DNA of 64,000 bases from Phenylobacterium sp. (GTDB lineage Bacteria > Pseudomonadota > Alphaproteobacteria > Caulobacterales > Caulobacteraceae). Of this stretch, positions 9,821 through 18,970 are shown piece after piece. Both the position numbers and the translations under genes were made by a program. The notes beneath the pieces were generated by a model, which worked only from the letters and a program-made list of their open reading frames with translations, searched no databases and had not been told where the DNA came from. The stretch covers positions 1 to 64,000 of the forward strand of contig JADCAS010000002.1 of NCBI GenBank assembly GCA_020401865.1, written 5' to 3'. Positions within the stretch are counted from its first letter, which is position 1. Every line of letters starts with the position of its first letter.

Positions 9821-10423
9821 ATGGCTCGTGGAAACGAACAGCGTGGCGAAGGCGGACAGCGCCGTGGACGAGACCGGGGCGCCCCTCAGGAGGAGCGCGC
9901 CGAGTCGGACATCGTCGAGAAGCTGGTTCACATCAACCGCGTTGCGGCGACCGTGAAGGGGGGGCGCAGGTTCTCCTTCGCCGCCCTGATGGTGGTGGGT
10001 GACCAGAAGGGTCGCGTCGGCTTCGGCCACGGTAAGGCCCGTGAAGTCCCGGAGGCCATTCGCAAGGCCACCGAGGAAGCCAAGAAGACGATGATCCGCG
10101 TGCCGCTCCGCGAGAGCCGGACCTTGCACCACGACGGCGCTGGCCGCTGGGGTGCGGGCAAGATCATGGTCCGCTCGGCGCCGCCGGGCACCGGGGTCAT
10201 CGCCGGCGGCCCGATGCGCGCCGTGCTTGAGACCCTCGGCGTCCAGGACGTCGTGGGCAAGTCGGTCGGATCGTCCAACCCCTACAACATGGTCCGCGCG
10301 ACCTTCGAGGCCCTGAAGGCCCAGTCTTCGCCGCGCCAGATCGCCTCCAAGCGGGGCAAGAAGGTCGCCGAGGTCATCGGTCGCCGCGCGGACGGCGCCT
10401 CGGCCATCGCCGACGGAGAATGA
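9821..10423 (+). CDS. rpsE: 30S ribosomal protein S5
   Basis: A 200-residue S5 with a charged, Gly/Arg-rich N-terminal extension (first 35 residues or so). The double-stranded RNA-binding domain ([20 protein letters not shown]) and the [19 protein letters not shown] segment follow. It overlaps or abuts rpmD at its stop. Confidence 0.97.
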   Translation: MARGNEQRGEGGQRRGRDRGAPQEERAESDIVEKLVHINRVAATVKGGRRFSFAALMVVGDQKGRVGFGHGKAREVPEAIRKATEEAKKTMIRVPLRESRTLHHDGAGRWGAGKIMVRSAPPGTGVIAGGPMRAVLETLGVQDVVGKSVGSSNPYNMVRATFEALKAQSSPRQIASKRGKKVAEVIGRRADGASAIADGE

Positions 10424-10605
10424 GCATGACCAAGGTCACCGTTCGTCAGATCGCCAGCCCCATCCGGCGCAAGAAGGACCAGCGCGCGACTCTCGTCGGC
10501 CTGGGCCTGAACCGCATAGGTCGTGTCTCGACCCTCGACGACACCCCGTCCGTGCGTGGCATGATCGCCAAGGTCCATCACCTGGTCGAGGTGGTGTCCG
10601 CCTGA
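10420..10605 (+). CDS. rpmD: 50S ribosomal protein L30
   Basis: A 61-residue L30 ([20 protein letters not shown], then [21 protein letters not shown]). Two in-frame starts exist: ATG 10420, overlapping the rpsE stop, and ATG 10426. The second gives the more usual MTKVT N-terminus. Confidence 0.96.
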   Translation: MSMTKVTVRQIASPIRRKKDQRATLVGLGLNRIGRVSTLDDTPSVRGMIAKVHHLVEVVSA

Positions 10606-10693
10606 TTTCCGGCGGGTCTCCGGGCCCGCTTTCGACCCCGTCAAAGCCGAGTCGGGCCTTCGCCCGGCGACAGATCTCAGGAGAGAGGCGCCC

Positions 10694-11206
10694 ATGACCA
10701 AGCTCAACGAACTCGCCCCGCGTCCCGGTTCCGTAAAGGGTCGCATGCGTGTCGGCCGCGGCTCGGGATCGGGTAAGGGCAAGACCGCCGGTCGCGGCGT
10801 GAAGGGCCAGAAGTCCCGGACGGGCGTGTCGATCGCCGGCTTCGAGGGCGGCCAGATGCCGCTGCACATGCGCATGCCGAAGCGCGGCTTCAACAATCCC
10901 TTCGCCCTGGAGTTCGCGGAAGTGAACCTCTGGCGACTGGAGCAGGCCGTGGCCGCCGGCAAGCTGGACGCCAAGGCCCCAGTCGACGCCGCGGCCCTGG
11001 TCGCCGCCGGCGTGATCCGTCGTCCGCTGGACGGCGTGAAGCTGCTGGGCAAGGGCGAACTGAAGGCCAAGCTCAACCTCACCGTCTACGCAGCCTCGGC
11101 CGCGGCCAAGGCGGCGGTGGAGAAGGCGGGCGGATCCGTCACCACGACCGCGCCTGTCGATACCGGTGAGCCGAAGGGCAAGCTGCAGAAGAAGGTTCGC
11201 TCCTGA
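10694..11206 (+). CDS. rplO: 50S ribosomal protein L15
   Basis: A 170-residue L15 with the glycine-rich N-terminal tail ([17 protein letters not shown]) and the [18 protein letters not shown] motif. An 88-base gap separates it from rpmD, wider than elsewhere in the block. A good AGGAGAG Shine-Dalgarno precedes the ATG. Confidence 0.97.
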   Translation: MTKLNELAPRPGSVKGRMRVGRGSGSGKGKTAGRGVKGQKSRTGVSIAGFEGGQMPLHMRMPKRGFNNPFALEFAEVNLWRLEQAVAAGKLDAKAPVDAAALVAAGVIRRPLDGVKLLGKGELKAKLNLTVYAASAAAKAAVEKAGGSVTTTAPVDTGEPKGKLQKKVRS

Positions 11207-11286
11207 TCCCGCAGTTGTCGACCGGCGAGGGCTGACAGTCCGCCGGCCGCACCCTATCTTGGACCGGTCACCAGTGAGGGCGTCCC

Positions 11287-12636
11287 ATGGCTTCGGCCGC
11301 TGAGCAGCTTGCCGCAAACATGAATTTCGGCGCCTTCCAGAAGGCGACCGAGCTTCACAAGCGGATCCTCTTCACCCTGATGGTGCTGGTGGTCTATCGG
11401 CTTGGGACCTACCTGCCCATTCCCGGGATCGATGCGGCGGCCTTTGCGGCGGCCTTCCAGGGGCAGTCTCAGGGCATTCTGGGAATGTTCAACCTGTTCT
11501 CCGGCGGCGCCGTGGAGCGGATGGCGGTCTTCGCCCTGAACGTCGGTCCATACATTTCCGCCTCGATCATCGTCCAGTTGCTGGGCGCCGTCTATCCGCC
11601 GTGGGAGAAGCTGCGGAAGGAAGGCGGGGAAGCCGGGCGCAAGACCCTCAATCAGTACACCCGCTATCTCACTGTGGTTCTGGCCATCGTACAGGCGGCG
11701 GCGATTGCGGCCAGTCTGCAGGCCAGCCCTGGCCTGGTGGTGAATCCAGGGCCCTTCTTCTCCCTTTCGACCATTGTCACCCTGACCGGTGGCACCATGC
11801 TGCTGATGTGGATGGGCGAGCAGATCACGAGCCGGGGCGTTGGAAATGGTGTCTCGCTGATCATCTTCGCCGGGATCGTCGCCGGGCTGCCTACCGGCGT
11901 GATGCAGCTTCTGACGGTCATGAGGACCGGCCAGATGTCGAGTTTCGGCGGGGTTATGATCCTTGTCCTCGCCATCGCTGTGATCTTCGCCATCGTTTTC
12001 ATGGAGCGGTCGCAGCGGCGAATCCTTGTCCAGTATCCCAAGCGCCAGCAGGGCAACCGGATGTTCGGTGGCGAAAGCTCGTTCCTGCCGCTGAAGGTGA
12101 ATACCGCCGGCGTTATCCCGCCGATCTTCGCCTCATCGCTTCTGCTGCTGCCGGCGACGGCTATGGGCTTCCTCGCGACCGCGAACCTGCCCCAATGGCT
12201 CCAGTGGATGCCAGGAGCCGTTGCGCAGCTTCAGCACGGCCAGCCCGTGTTCATGATCTTCTACGGCGCACTGATCGTCTTCTTCTGCTTTTTCTACACC
12301 TCGATCGTGTTCAATCCGGATGAGACGGCAGAGAACCTGCGCAAGTATGGAGGCTTCATCCCCGGCATTTCACCGGGCAAACGAACCGCCGCCTACCTGG
12401 ACCATGTGCTGACCCGGCTGACTGTGATCGGCGCGGCCTACATCGCCGCCGTCTGCCTGCTGCCGGAGGCCCTGATCGCGTTCTATAAGGCGCCCTTTTA
12501 CCTAGGGGGTACCTCGATCCTGATCGTCGTCAGCGTCACCATGGACACGGTGACCCAAATCCAGTCTCATCTGCTCTCTCACCAGTATGAGGGGCTCATC
12601 CGTAAGTCGCGTCTCCGCGGCGGGCGGGAGCGCTAG
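11287..12636 (+). CDS. secY: Preprotein translocase subunit SecY
   Basis: A 449-residue SecY with ten hydrophobic segments, starting ASAAEQLAANMNFGAFQKATELHKRI. It has YLPIPGID in TM1, the plug region with NLFSGGAVERMAVFALNVGPYI, and the C-terminal YEGLIRKSRLRG. SecY is the channel of the Sec translocon. It lies in its classical place at the end of the spc genes, 80 bases after rplO. Confidence 0.98.
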   Translation: MASAAEQLAANMNFGAFQKATELHKRILFTLMVLVVYRLGTYLPIPGIDAAAFAAAFQGQSQGILGMFNLFSGGAVERMAVFALNVGPYISASIIVQLLGAVYPPWEKLRKEGGEAGRKTLNQYTRYLTVVLAIVQAAAIAASLQASPGLVVNPGPFFSLSTIVTLTGGTMLLMWMGEQITSRGVGNGVSLIIFAGIVAGLPTGVMQLLTVMRTGQMSSFGGVMILVLAIAVIFAIVFMERSQRRILVQYPKRQQGNRMFGGESSFLPLKVNTAGVIPPIFASSLLLLPATAMGFLATANLPQWLQWMPGAVAQLQHGQPVFMIFYGALIVFFCFFYTSIVFNPDETAENLRKYGGFIPGISPGKRTAAYLDHVLTRLTVIGAAYIAAVCLLPEALIAFYKAPFYLGGTSILIVVSVTMDTVTQIQSHLLSHQYEGLIRKSRLRGGRER

Positions 12637-12692
12637 GCGGATAGACGCAATCAACGACCCGGGACAGGGTCGGACGACGGGGAGCGGCGCAC

Positions 12693-13259
12693 ATGAACCT
12701 CATCCTTTTTGGCCCTCCGGCGGCGGGCAAGGGAACTCAGGCCAAGCGGCTCGTCGAGACTCGCAACATGGTTCAGCTGTCCACCGGCGACATGCTCAGG
12801 GCGGCCATCGCCTCCGGGTCAGAGCTGGGTCGGCGGGTCGAGGGCGTCATGCAGCGCGGGGAGCTGGTGACCGATGAAATCGTGGTCGCCCTGATCGAAG
12901 AGCGCCTGCCGGAGGCCGAGGCGGCAGGCGGAGCCATCTTCGATGGGTTCCCCCGCACCCTGGCCCAGGCGGAAGCGCTTGACGCCTTGCTGAAGGGGAG
13001 GGGGGCTTCGATTGATCTTGTCCTTCGTCTGAAGGTCGATGACCAGGCGCTGACCCAAAGAATCGCCGGCCGGTTCGCCGAGTCCGGTCGCCCCGATGAC
13101 AACCCCGAGAGTTTCCGGGTAAGGCTGGACGCCTACAATGCCCAGACGGCGCCCTTGATCCCCTACTATGCTTCCGCCGGGAAGCTCGTGGAGATTGACG
13201 GCATGGGGTCTGTGGACCAGGTGGCTGCGGCGATTGACAGGGCCCTCAGCGGGACCTGA
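12693..13259 (+). CDS. adk: Adenylate kinase (short type)
   Basis: A 188-residue adenylate kinase catalysing ATP + AMP = 2 ADP. The P-loop GPPAAGKGTQAKRL is at residues about 7-20. STGDMLR and FDGFPRTLAQAEAL form the AMP-binding parts. The LID is the short form (GRFAESGRPDDNPESFRVRL) with no zinc cysteines, as in many alphaproteobacteria. It follows secY by 56 bases. Confidence 0.97.
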   Translation: MNLILFGPPAAGKGTQAKRLVETRNMVQLSTGDMLRAAIASGSELGRRVEGVMQRGELVTDEIVVALIEERLPEAEAAGGAIFDGFPRTLAQAEALDALLKGRGASIDLVLRLKVDDQALTQRIAGRFAESGRPDDNPESFRVRLDAYNAQTAPLIPYYASAGKLVEIDGMGSVDQVAAAIDRALSGT

Positions 13260-13297
13260 GGCCGGAAGGGTGGGGTTGGTCGCAGGGGAGGCGTCTG

Positions 13298-13323
13298 AGG
13301 TGGGTCATTCCACCTTTCTGTTC
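13298..13323 (+). terminator. Weak terminator-like hairpin after adk
   Basis: Aggtgg at 13298-13303 pairs with ccacct at 13310-13315 across a 6-base loop and is followed by TTCTGTTCC. The stem is short and the T-tract is broken, so termination is uncertain. The position, 38 bases after adk, fits the end of the spc-secY-adk unit. Confidence 0.35.
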
Positions 13324-13586
13324 CAATAAGGTCTAGCGCCCGGTAATCCCCGGCGCGGCTCAGGCTCCCAATCCCGGCCGACGGCTATCAGAAAGGCTCC
13401 AGCGAGCGCATTCATGGGCTCCATGACCGTTACCCTGCGGTGAAAGCCCTTTGTCGCGCTCCATCGTCGGCCACGACTTTGCCGAAGGCTGCCGGGCATA
13501 CCCAGACTCCAGCGGCCTTCCCGGGGTCATGCGTCTCGACCCCCGGCCGTCCTGATCCTGGACGTCGAAAAATGGCGCTGATGCCA

Positions 13587-13615
13587 TTGACGTGGAGGGA
13601 TCTATTCCATACACG
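13587..13615 (+). promoter_or_regulatory. Candidate promoter of rpsM-rpsK-rpoA-rplQ with overlapping inverted repeat
   Basis: TTGACG at 13587-13592, a 17-base spacer and TACACG at 13610-13615. The -35 is the same hexamer as at the S10 promoter, while the -10 is weaker. An inverted repeat, AATGGC (13571-13576) and GCCATT (13583-13588), overlaps the first bases of the -35 and could be an operator. Transcripts would have a leader of about 90 nt. Confidence 0.5.
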
Positions 13616-13710
13616 GGGCGCTTCCGCGAAACGCGCGAGGGACGTTCTGGCCTTTTGACCCGGTCAGGGCGACGCTCGCGCATCTTTGCGTGACCAGGAG
13701 AGCACCCCAC

Positions 13711-14079
13711 GTGGCCCGTATCGCCGGCGTAAACATCCCTACGAACAAGCGCGTCGTGATCGCGCTTCAGTACATTCACGGCATCGGCCAGGCCAAGGCC
13801 GCCGAGATTGTGAGCAAGGTCGGAATCGAGGATTCCCGACGCGTCAATCAGCTTACCGACGCGGAGGTCCTGCAGATTCGTGAGACCATCGACCGTGACT
13901 ATACGGTTGAGGGCGACCTGCGCCGCGACACCGCCGTCAACATCAAGAGGCTGATGGACCTGGCCTGTTACCGGGGGTTGCGTCACCGCAAGGGCCTCCC
14001 GGTCCGTGGTCAGCGCACCCACACCAACGCCCGGACCCGTAAGGGCCCGGCCAAGCCGATCGCCGGCAAGAAGAAGTAA
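13711..14079 (+). CDS. rpsM: 30S ribosomal protein S13
   Basis: A 122-residue S13 starting [26 protein letters not shown] from a GTG at 13711, with AGGAG ten bases upstream. An in-frame GTG at 13690 would add seven unconserved residues. The C-terminal [21 protein letters not shown] tail reaches the tRNA sites. Confidence 0.97.
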   Translation: MARIAGVNIPTNKRVVIALQYIHGIGQAKAAEIVSKVGIEDSRRVNQLTDAEVLQIRETIDRDYTVEGDLRRDTAVNIKRLMDLACYRGLRHRKGLPVRGQRTHTNARTRKGPAKPIAGKKK

Positions 14080-14091
14080 GAGAAACAAGCG

Positions 14092-14481
14092 ATGGCCAAG
14101 GAACCGGCTCGCGTCAAAAGGCGTGAACGCAAGAACATCACCTCCGGCGTGGCGCACGTGAACGCCTCGTTCAACAACACCATGATCACGATCACGGATG
14201 CTCAGGGGAACGCGATTTCCTGGTCCTCCGCCGGCATGATGGGATTCAAGGGGTCCCGGAAGTCGACGCCCTACGCCGCCCAGATGGCGGCTGAGGACGC
14301 TGGCCGGAAGGCCGCCGAGCATGGGGTGAAGACTCTTGAGGTCAACGTGTCCGGCCCCGGGTCTGGCCGCGAATCCGCTCTTCGGGCGCTTCAGGCTGTG
14401 GGAATGACGATCACGACGATCCGCGACGTGACGCCCATCCCGCACAATGGTTGCCGCCCGCCGAAGCGGCGTCGGGTCTGA
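14092..14481 (+). CDS. rpsK: 30S ribosomal protein S11
   Basis: A 129-residue S11 with [22 protein letters not shown], the [20 protein letters not shown] helix and the C-terminal [15 protein letters not shown]. It lies on the platform of the 30S subunit. It follows rpsM by 12 bases. Confidence 0.98.
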   Translation: MAKEPARVKRRERKNITSGVAHVNASFNNTMITITDAQGNAISWSSAGMMGFKGSRKSTPYAAQMAAEDAGRKAAEHGVKTLEVNVSGPGSGRESALRALQAVGMTITTIRDVTPIPHNGCRPPKRRRV

Positions 14482-14506
14482 GTAGTAAGATATTGCATTT
14501 CTCCTT

Positions 14507-14534
14507 CGCCGGACCGCGCTTTCCGCGTCCGGCG
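14507..14534 (+). promoter_or_regulatory. Hairpin in the rpsK-rpoA spacer
   Basis: Cgccggac at 14507-14514 pairs with gtccggcg at 14527-14534, and an alternative inner CGCG/CGCG pairing is possible. No T-tract follows, so it is not a classical terminator. It ends 12 bases before the rpoA Shine-Dalgarno and may tune RNA stability or rpoA translation (inference). Confidence 0.35.
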
Positions 14535-14560
14535 ATCCTGCGTTCGAGGGACATTCATCC

Positions 14561-15577
14561 GTGATTGAAAGAAACTGGAACGAACTCATCCGCCCTGAGA
14601 AGCCGGCCATCGAGCTTGGCGCCGACCCCGCCCGCAAGGCGCGGCTGGTAGCCGAACCCCTTGAGCGCGGTTTTGGCGTGACCCTGGGCAACAGCCTGCG
14701 GCGGGTTCTTCTCTCGTCGCTCCAGGGCGCTGCGGTGACCGCAGTGCAGATCGACGGGGTCGTCCATGAGTTCTCTTCCCTGGAAGGCGTCCGCGAGGAC
14801 GTCGTCGACATCGTCCTGAACATCAAGCAGCTGGGCCTGCGCATGCATACCGAAGGTGTGCGCCGAATGACCCTGCGCGCCCAGGGCCCCGGCTCGGTGA
14901 CCGCCCGACAGATCGAGACCGGGGCGGACATCGAGATTCTGAATCCCGATCACGTTCTCTGCACGCTCGACGAGGGCGCGAGCGTGCGGATGGAGTTCAC
15001 GGTGCAGAACGGCAAGGGCTATGTCCCCGCCGAGATGAACCGGCCCGAGGACGCGCCGATCGGCCTGATCGCTGTCGATAGCCTCTACTCGCCTGTCAAA
15101 CGGGTCGCCTACCGGGTCGAGCCGACCCGCCAGGGCCAGAGCCTGGATTATGACAAACTGATCATCGAGGTCGAGACCAACGGCGCGGTCTCGCCCGTGG
15201 ACGCGGTGGCCTATGCCGCCCGGATCCTCCAGGACCAGCTGCAGCTCTTCATCACCTTCGAGGAGCCGAAGAAGAAGTCCGACGCCGACTCCAAGCCCGA
15301 GCTGCCGTTCAACCCGGCCCTGCTGAAGAAGGTCGACGAGCTCGAGCTTTCGGTCCGTTCGGCCAACTGCCTGAAGAACGACAACATCGTCTACATTGGC
15401 GACCTGATCCAGAAGACCGAGGCGGAAATGCTCCGCACGCCGAACTTCGGCCGCAAGTCGCTGAACGAGATCAAGGAAGTGCTCGCGGGCATGAACCTGC
15501 ATCTTGGCATGGACGTCCCCAACTGGCCGCCTGAGAACATCGAAGAGCTGGCCAAGAAGTTCGAAGACCAGATGTAA
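14561..15577 (+). CDS. rpoA: DNA-directed RNA polymerase subunit alpha
   Basis: A 338-residue alpha subunit starting at GTG 14561 ([15 protein letters not shown]). The N-terminal assembly domain has [21 protein letters not shown]. The C-terminal domain, from about residue 255, has the [14 protein letters not shown] and [16 protein letters not shown] helices that contact UP elements and activators. The GTG start may help keep it at the level of the other core subunits. Confidence 0.98.
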   Translation: MIERNWNELIRPEKPAIELGADPARKARLVAEPLERGFGVTLGNSLRRVLLSSLQGAAVTAVQIDGVVHEFSSLEGVREDVVDIVLNIKQLGLRMHTEGVRRMTLRAQGPGSVTARQIETGADIEILNPDHVLCTLDEGASVRMEFTVQNGKGYVPAEMNRPEDAPIGLIAVDSLYSPVKRVAYRVEPTRQGQSLDYDKLIIEVETNGAVSPVDAVAYAARILQDQLQLFITFEEPKKKSDADSKPELPFNPALLKKVDELELSVRSANCLKNDNIVYIGDLIQKTEAEMLRTPNFGRKSLNEIKEVLAGMNLHLGMDVPNWPPENIEELAKKFEDQM

Positions 15578-15623
15578 TCCTGCGGCGCGTCGCGAGACGC
15601 CCCGCCTCCGAGGAGAGACCGCC

Positions 15624-16040
15624 ATGCGCCACGGTAATGCGCACCGCAAGCTGGGACGGACGAGCGCCCACAGGACCGCCATGTTCGCCAATATGGCGGC
15701 GAGCCTGATCAAGCATGAGCAGATCGTGACCACCCTGCCGAAGGCCAAGGAACTGCGGCCCGTCGTCGAGAAGCTGGTCACCCTGGCCAAGCGCGGCGAC
15801 CTGCACGCCCGCCGCCAGGCCATCAGCCAGATCCGCGACGTGGAACAGGTCGGCAAGCTCTTTGCGACCCTGGGTCCTCGCTACGCTGAGCGGCGCGGCG
15901 GATACACCCGCGTCCTCAAAGCGGGCTTCCGTTACGGCGACAACGCCGCCATGGCTGTGATCGAGTTCGTGGATCGCGATCCCTCGGAAAAGGGCAAGGA
16001 CTCCGGGCCCGTGCAGGCCTCGGCTTTCGCTGACGCCTGA
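15624..16040 (+). CDS. rplQ: 50S ribosomal protein L17
   Basis: A 138-residue L17 from ATG 15624 ([20 protein letters not shown]), preceded by AGGAGAG. It includes the [26 protein letters not shown] core and a short acidic/polar tail. It is the last gene of the alpha operon and is followed by a terminator. Confidence 0.97.
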   Translation: MRHGNAHRKLGRTSAHRTAMFANMAASLIKHEQIVTTLPKAKELRPVVEKLVTLAKRGDLHARRQAISQIRDVEQVGKLFATLGPRYAERRGGYTRVLKAGFRYGDNAAMAVIEFVDRDPSEKGKDSGPVQASAFADA

Positions 16041-16070
16041 TCCAGGCGAGACCCCTTTCAGAGACCTCCA

Positions 16071-16097
16071 GACCCCGGCCCTGCGCCGGGGTCTTTT
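16071..16097 (+). terminator. Rho-independent terminator of the alpha operon
   Basis: A perfect 9-bp stem (gaccccggc at 16071-16079 with gccggggtc at 16085-16093), a 5-base loop and a TTTT tract, 30 bases after the rplQ stop. Confidence 0.88.
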
Positions 16098-16160
16098 CGT
16101 TCCGGCGACTTGCAGGGCGGCGGCGGACGGGCCAAGGTCCGCGCAAGGGGATCCCGGACC

Positions 16161-17456
16161 ATGACGACAACTGACTCGGCGCCCACCGGCCGCAAGGCCG
16201 CGTTCGGCTTCATCTTTGCGTCCGCCCTGCTGAACGCGGTGTCCTTTGGCGTGACGATCCCGGTGCTGCCAGCCCTGGTCAAGGAGTTCGCGGGCGGCGA
16301 CACCGCCTCTGCTGCGGAATGGACCATGGTCTTCGGCGCCGTCTGGGGCCTGATGCAGTTCATCTTCGGTCCGATCCTGGGCGTCCTCTCAGACCGGATC
16401 GGGCGACGCCCCGTTCTGCTCATCTCCTTCCTCGGCCTCGCCTTCGACTTCCTCTTCCTGGTCTTCGCCCCCAGCCTGATGTGGCTTTTCGTGGCGCGGA
16501 TCGTGAACGGCATGACCGCCGCCAGCTTCTCGACGGCCAACGCCTACGTCGCCGACGTCACCCCACCCGATCAGCGGGCCCGATACTTCGGCTTCATGGG
16601 AGCCTCCTTCGGCTTCGGCTTCCTCATCGGCCCGGTGATCGGGGGCCTGCTGGCCGGTCCCTTCATGGAATCGCTGGTCGGGGATTTCGCGATCCGGCTT
16701 CCCTTCGCTGTCGCCGGGACCCTCGCCTTCCTGAACTTCCTGTATGGCCTCTTTGTCCTGCCGGAATCCCTTCCGCCAGAGAAGCGCAGCCCCCGTTTCG
16801 ACTGGCGCCGGGCCAACCCGGTCGGGTCACTCCGCTTTCTGCAGGAGCAGGGCCGGCTGGTCGGCCTCGCTAGCGTGGGCTTCCTGTTCCAGATCGCTCA
16901 CAACGTCCTGCCCGCCGTCTTCGTCCTCTACACCGGACACCGCTATGGCTGGGACATCCAGACCATCAGCCTCACCATGTTCCTCACCGGCGGCCTTGGG
17001 ATTGTCATGCAGACCCTTGTCGTGGGGCCTGTAGTCCGCCGTGTGGGTGAGCGCGGGGCCCTGCTCATTGGCTGTGCGGGCGCCGCCCTCGGCTTCCTCG
17101 CCTATGGGCTGGCGCCGACGGGCCTGCTCTACATCGCCGCGGCGCCGCTCTTCGCCCTGAGCAACCTGCTGAGCCCCGGTCTGCAGGGCCTGATGTCCCG
17201 GCGTGTGGGTCCCGAGGCGCAGGGAAGGCTGCAAGGCGCCAACCAGAGCCTCACCGGGATCGCCACCATCATCGGTCCCTTCCTCTTCGGCGGCAGCTTC
17301 GCCTTCGCGCTGCGGCACGAGGCCCTGGCGGCCTGGCCGGGATTACCGATCCTGATCGCCTCGGCACTGATGTTTGGGGCCTTCGCCGTGGCCTGGCGGT
17401 TTGGCCGGCCCGCCCCGACTCCACCGGTCGCGACCGCCGAGCCCTCGACGGGCTGA
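16161..17456 (+). CDS. TCR/Tet-family MFS transporter
   Basis: A 431-residue protein from ATG 16161, with twelve predicted hydrophobic helices. Helix 1 carries NAVSFGVTIPVLPALV, as in TetA-type proton antiporters. The loop between helices 2 and 3 has the MFS signature GVLSDRIGRRPVLL, and RVVNGMTAASFSTANAY-type motif B/C regions follow. The family exports tetracyclines and other small molecules in exchange for protons. The substrate here is not deducible and no TetR-type regulator adjoins it. An in-frame upstream extension lies on the terminator side and is not used. Confidence 0.85.
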   Translation: MTTTDSAPTGRKAAFGFIFASALLNAVSFGVTIPVLPALVKEFAGGDTASAAEWTMVFGAVWGLMQFIFGPILGVLSDRIGRRPVLLISFLGLAFDFLFLVFAPSLMWLFVARIVNGMTAASFSTANAYVADVTPPDQRARYFGFMGASFGFGFLIGPVIGGLLAGPFMESLVGDFAIRLPFAVAGTLAFLNFLYGLFVLPESLPPEKRSPRFDWRRANPVGSLRFLQEQGRLVGLASVGFLFQIAHNVLPAVFVLYTGHRYGWDIQTISLTMFLTGGLGIVMQTLVVGPVVRRVGERGALLIGCAGAALGFLAYGLAPTGLLYIAAAPLFALSNLLSPGLQGLMSRRVGPEAQGRLQGANQSLTGIATIIGPFLFGGSFAFALRHEALAAWPGLPILIASALMFGAFAVAWRFGRPAPTPPVATAEPSTG

Positions 17457-17523
17457 GATCGGCGACCGCCTTGATTGCGCCGAAAACCTGAGGGATCAGG
17501 AGGGGCGTTCTGAAGGGAATCCC

Positions 17524-18939
17524 ATGCGCCCGCACCGCCTTCTCGTCCCGGCCTTTGTCCTGCTCGCCGCCTGCTCGGGTCCGACCAGCCGCTCGCAGGC
17601 GCAGCCGCCCCCGTTGGCCCAACCGACGCGCGCGGCGCCCTCGGACTCGCTCAATATGAAGGCTTCCTTTGCCCCCGTGGTTCGGCGGGCGGCGCCCGCT
17701 GTGGTGAACATCTCCGCCAAGCGGGTGGTCAGGCAACAGGTCGACCCGTTCTGGCAGTTGTTTGGGATGGGGGTGCCCCCCAGCCGGGTGGAGGGATCGT
17801 TGGGCTCCGGGGTGATTGTCCGGGCCGACGGGATCATTGTCACCAATAATCATGTCGTTGAAGGCGGCCGAGAGATCACGGTGGCCCTCTCGGACCGACG
17901 TGAGTTTCCAGCCCGCGTTCTTCTCGCCGATCCCAGGAGTGACCTTGCCGTTCTGAAGATCGATGTAGGCCGGGATCGCTTGCCGGTCATGCCGATCGAC
18001 GATTCTGACGAGGCGCAGGTCGGGGATCTGGTCCTGGCCATAGGCGACCCCTTCGGCGTCGGCCAGACCGTCACCAATGGGATCATCTCCGCCCTGAACC
18101 GTACGGCAGACCCCCAGGGGGGCGCGCCGATGACCTACATCCAGACGGATGCGGCCATCAATCCCGGCAATTCCGGCGGGGCGCTCGTCGACATGGACGG
18201 GGATCTCATCGGGGTGAACAGCTTCATCGTCTCAAGGTCCGGGGCTTCGGCGGGGGTCGGTTTCGCCATCCCTGCCGCCATGGTGCGACGGGTGGTCGAG
18301 GCGGCGGCTGGCGGTGGGAACGTCCTGGTCCGATCCTGGCTGGGAGCCCGAACCCAGGAGGTCACCCCTGAGATCGCCCGCAGTCTCTCCCTGAACACTC
18401 CACAGGGAGCGCTTGTGGCGGACATCTGGCCCGGCGGTCCGGCGGACCGGGCGGGACTCAGATCGGGTGACGTCATCCTCTCCGTAAATGGCCGACCTGC
18501 CGCCGATACGGGCGCCGTTCTGTTCGCCGTCGCCGCCGCCCGGCCGGGAGAATCCATGAGCCTGGGCGTGCGCCGCGGCGAGCAGCAACTCAACGTGACT
18601 CTTCGCGCGGAAACGCCTCCAGCGAGACCGGCCCGCGATGACTGGCGGGTGGAGGGCCGTAACCCCTTCCAGGGCGCGACAGTGGTGAATGTGTCACCCG
18701 CCGTTGCCGACGAACTCGGGGTCGATCCTTTCCTCGCTCGGGGCGTCCTGGTCATCAACATTTCCCGGGGCTTCGCGATGAACGCCGGGCTCCGTCCCGG
18801 GGACGTGGTGCGGAAGGTCAACGGGCGGGATATCGGTACGGTTTCGGACCTCAGGGGCGCCTTGGCCGCGCCCGCCGGAACCTGGCAGGTCACCATTCTG
18901 CGGGGCGACCGGGAGATCACCGCCAATTTCCGTACCTGA
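17524..18939 (+). CDS. DegP/DegQ-like periplasmic serine protease, predicted lipoprotein
   Basis: A 471-residue HtrA-family protease. The first 17 residues are a lipoprotein signal with lipobox LAAC, so Cys17 is probably lipidated. The trypsin-like domain keeps the catalytic triad His110 (TNNHVVEG), Asp140 (DPRSDLAVLK) and Ser217 (NPGNSGGAL). Two PDZ domains follow (about 285-375 and 385-470). It would degrade or hold misfolded envelope proteins. A lipid anchor is unusual for DegQ, which is normally soluble. It starts 67 bases after the transporter and stands at the head of the run leading to rarA. Confidence 0.9.
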   Translation: MRPHRLLVPAFVLLAACSGPTSRSQAQPPPLAQPTRAAPSDSLNMKASFAPVVRRAAPAVVNISAKRVVRQQVDPFWQLFGMGVPPSRVEGSLGSGVIVRADGIIVTNNHVVEGGREITVALSDRREFPARVLLADPRSDLAVLKIDVGRDRLPVMPIDDSDEAQVGDLVLAIGDPFGVGQTVTNGIISALNRTADPQGGAPMTYIQTDAAINPGNSGGALVDMDGDLIGVNSFIVSRSGASAGVGFAIPAAMVRRVVEAAAGGGNVLVRSWLGARTQEVTPEIARSLSLNTPQGALVADIWPGGPADRAGLRSGDVILSVNGRPAADTGAVLFAVAAARPGESMSLGVRRGEQQLNVTLRAETPPARPARDDWRVEGRNPFQGATVVNVSPAVADELGVDPFLARGVLVINISRGFAMNAGLRPGDVVRKVNGRDIGTVSDLRGALAAPAGTWQVTILRGDREITANFRT

Positions 18940-18970
18940 CCCCGGTCCGCGAAGCGGCTAGTCTCGCCGC

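Larger units (their letters stand above)
13260..13710 (+). promoter_or_regulatory. Intergenic region between adk and rpsM with the alpha operon promoter
   Basis: These 451 bases carry no gene I can support. They hold the weak hairpin after adk, a GGGGTC/GACCCC stem at 13523-13543, a promoter at 13587-13615 with an overlapping inverted repeat, and the rpsM ribosome binding site (AGGAG at 13696-13700). The length shows that the alpha operon is transcribed separately from the spc genes. Confidence 0.65.
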
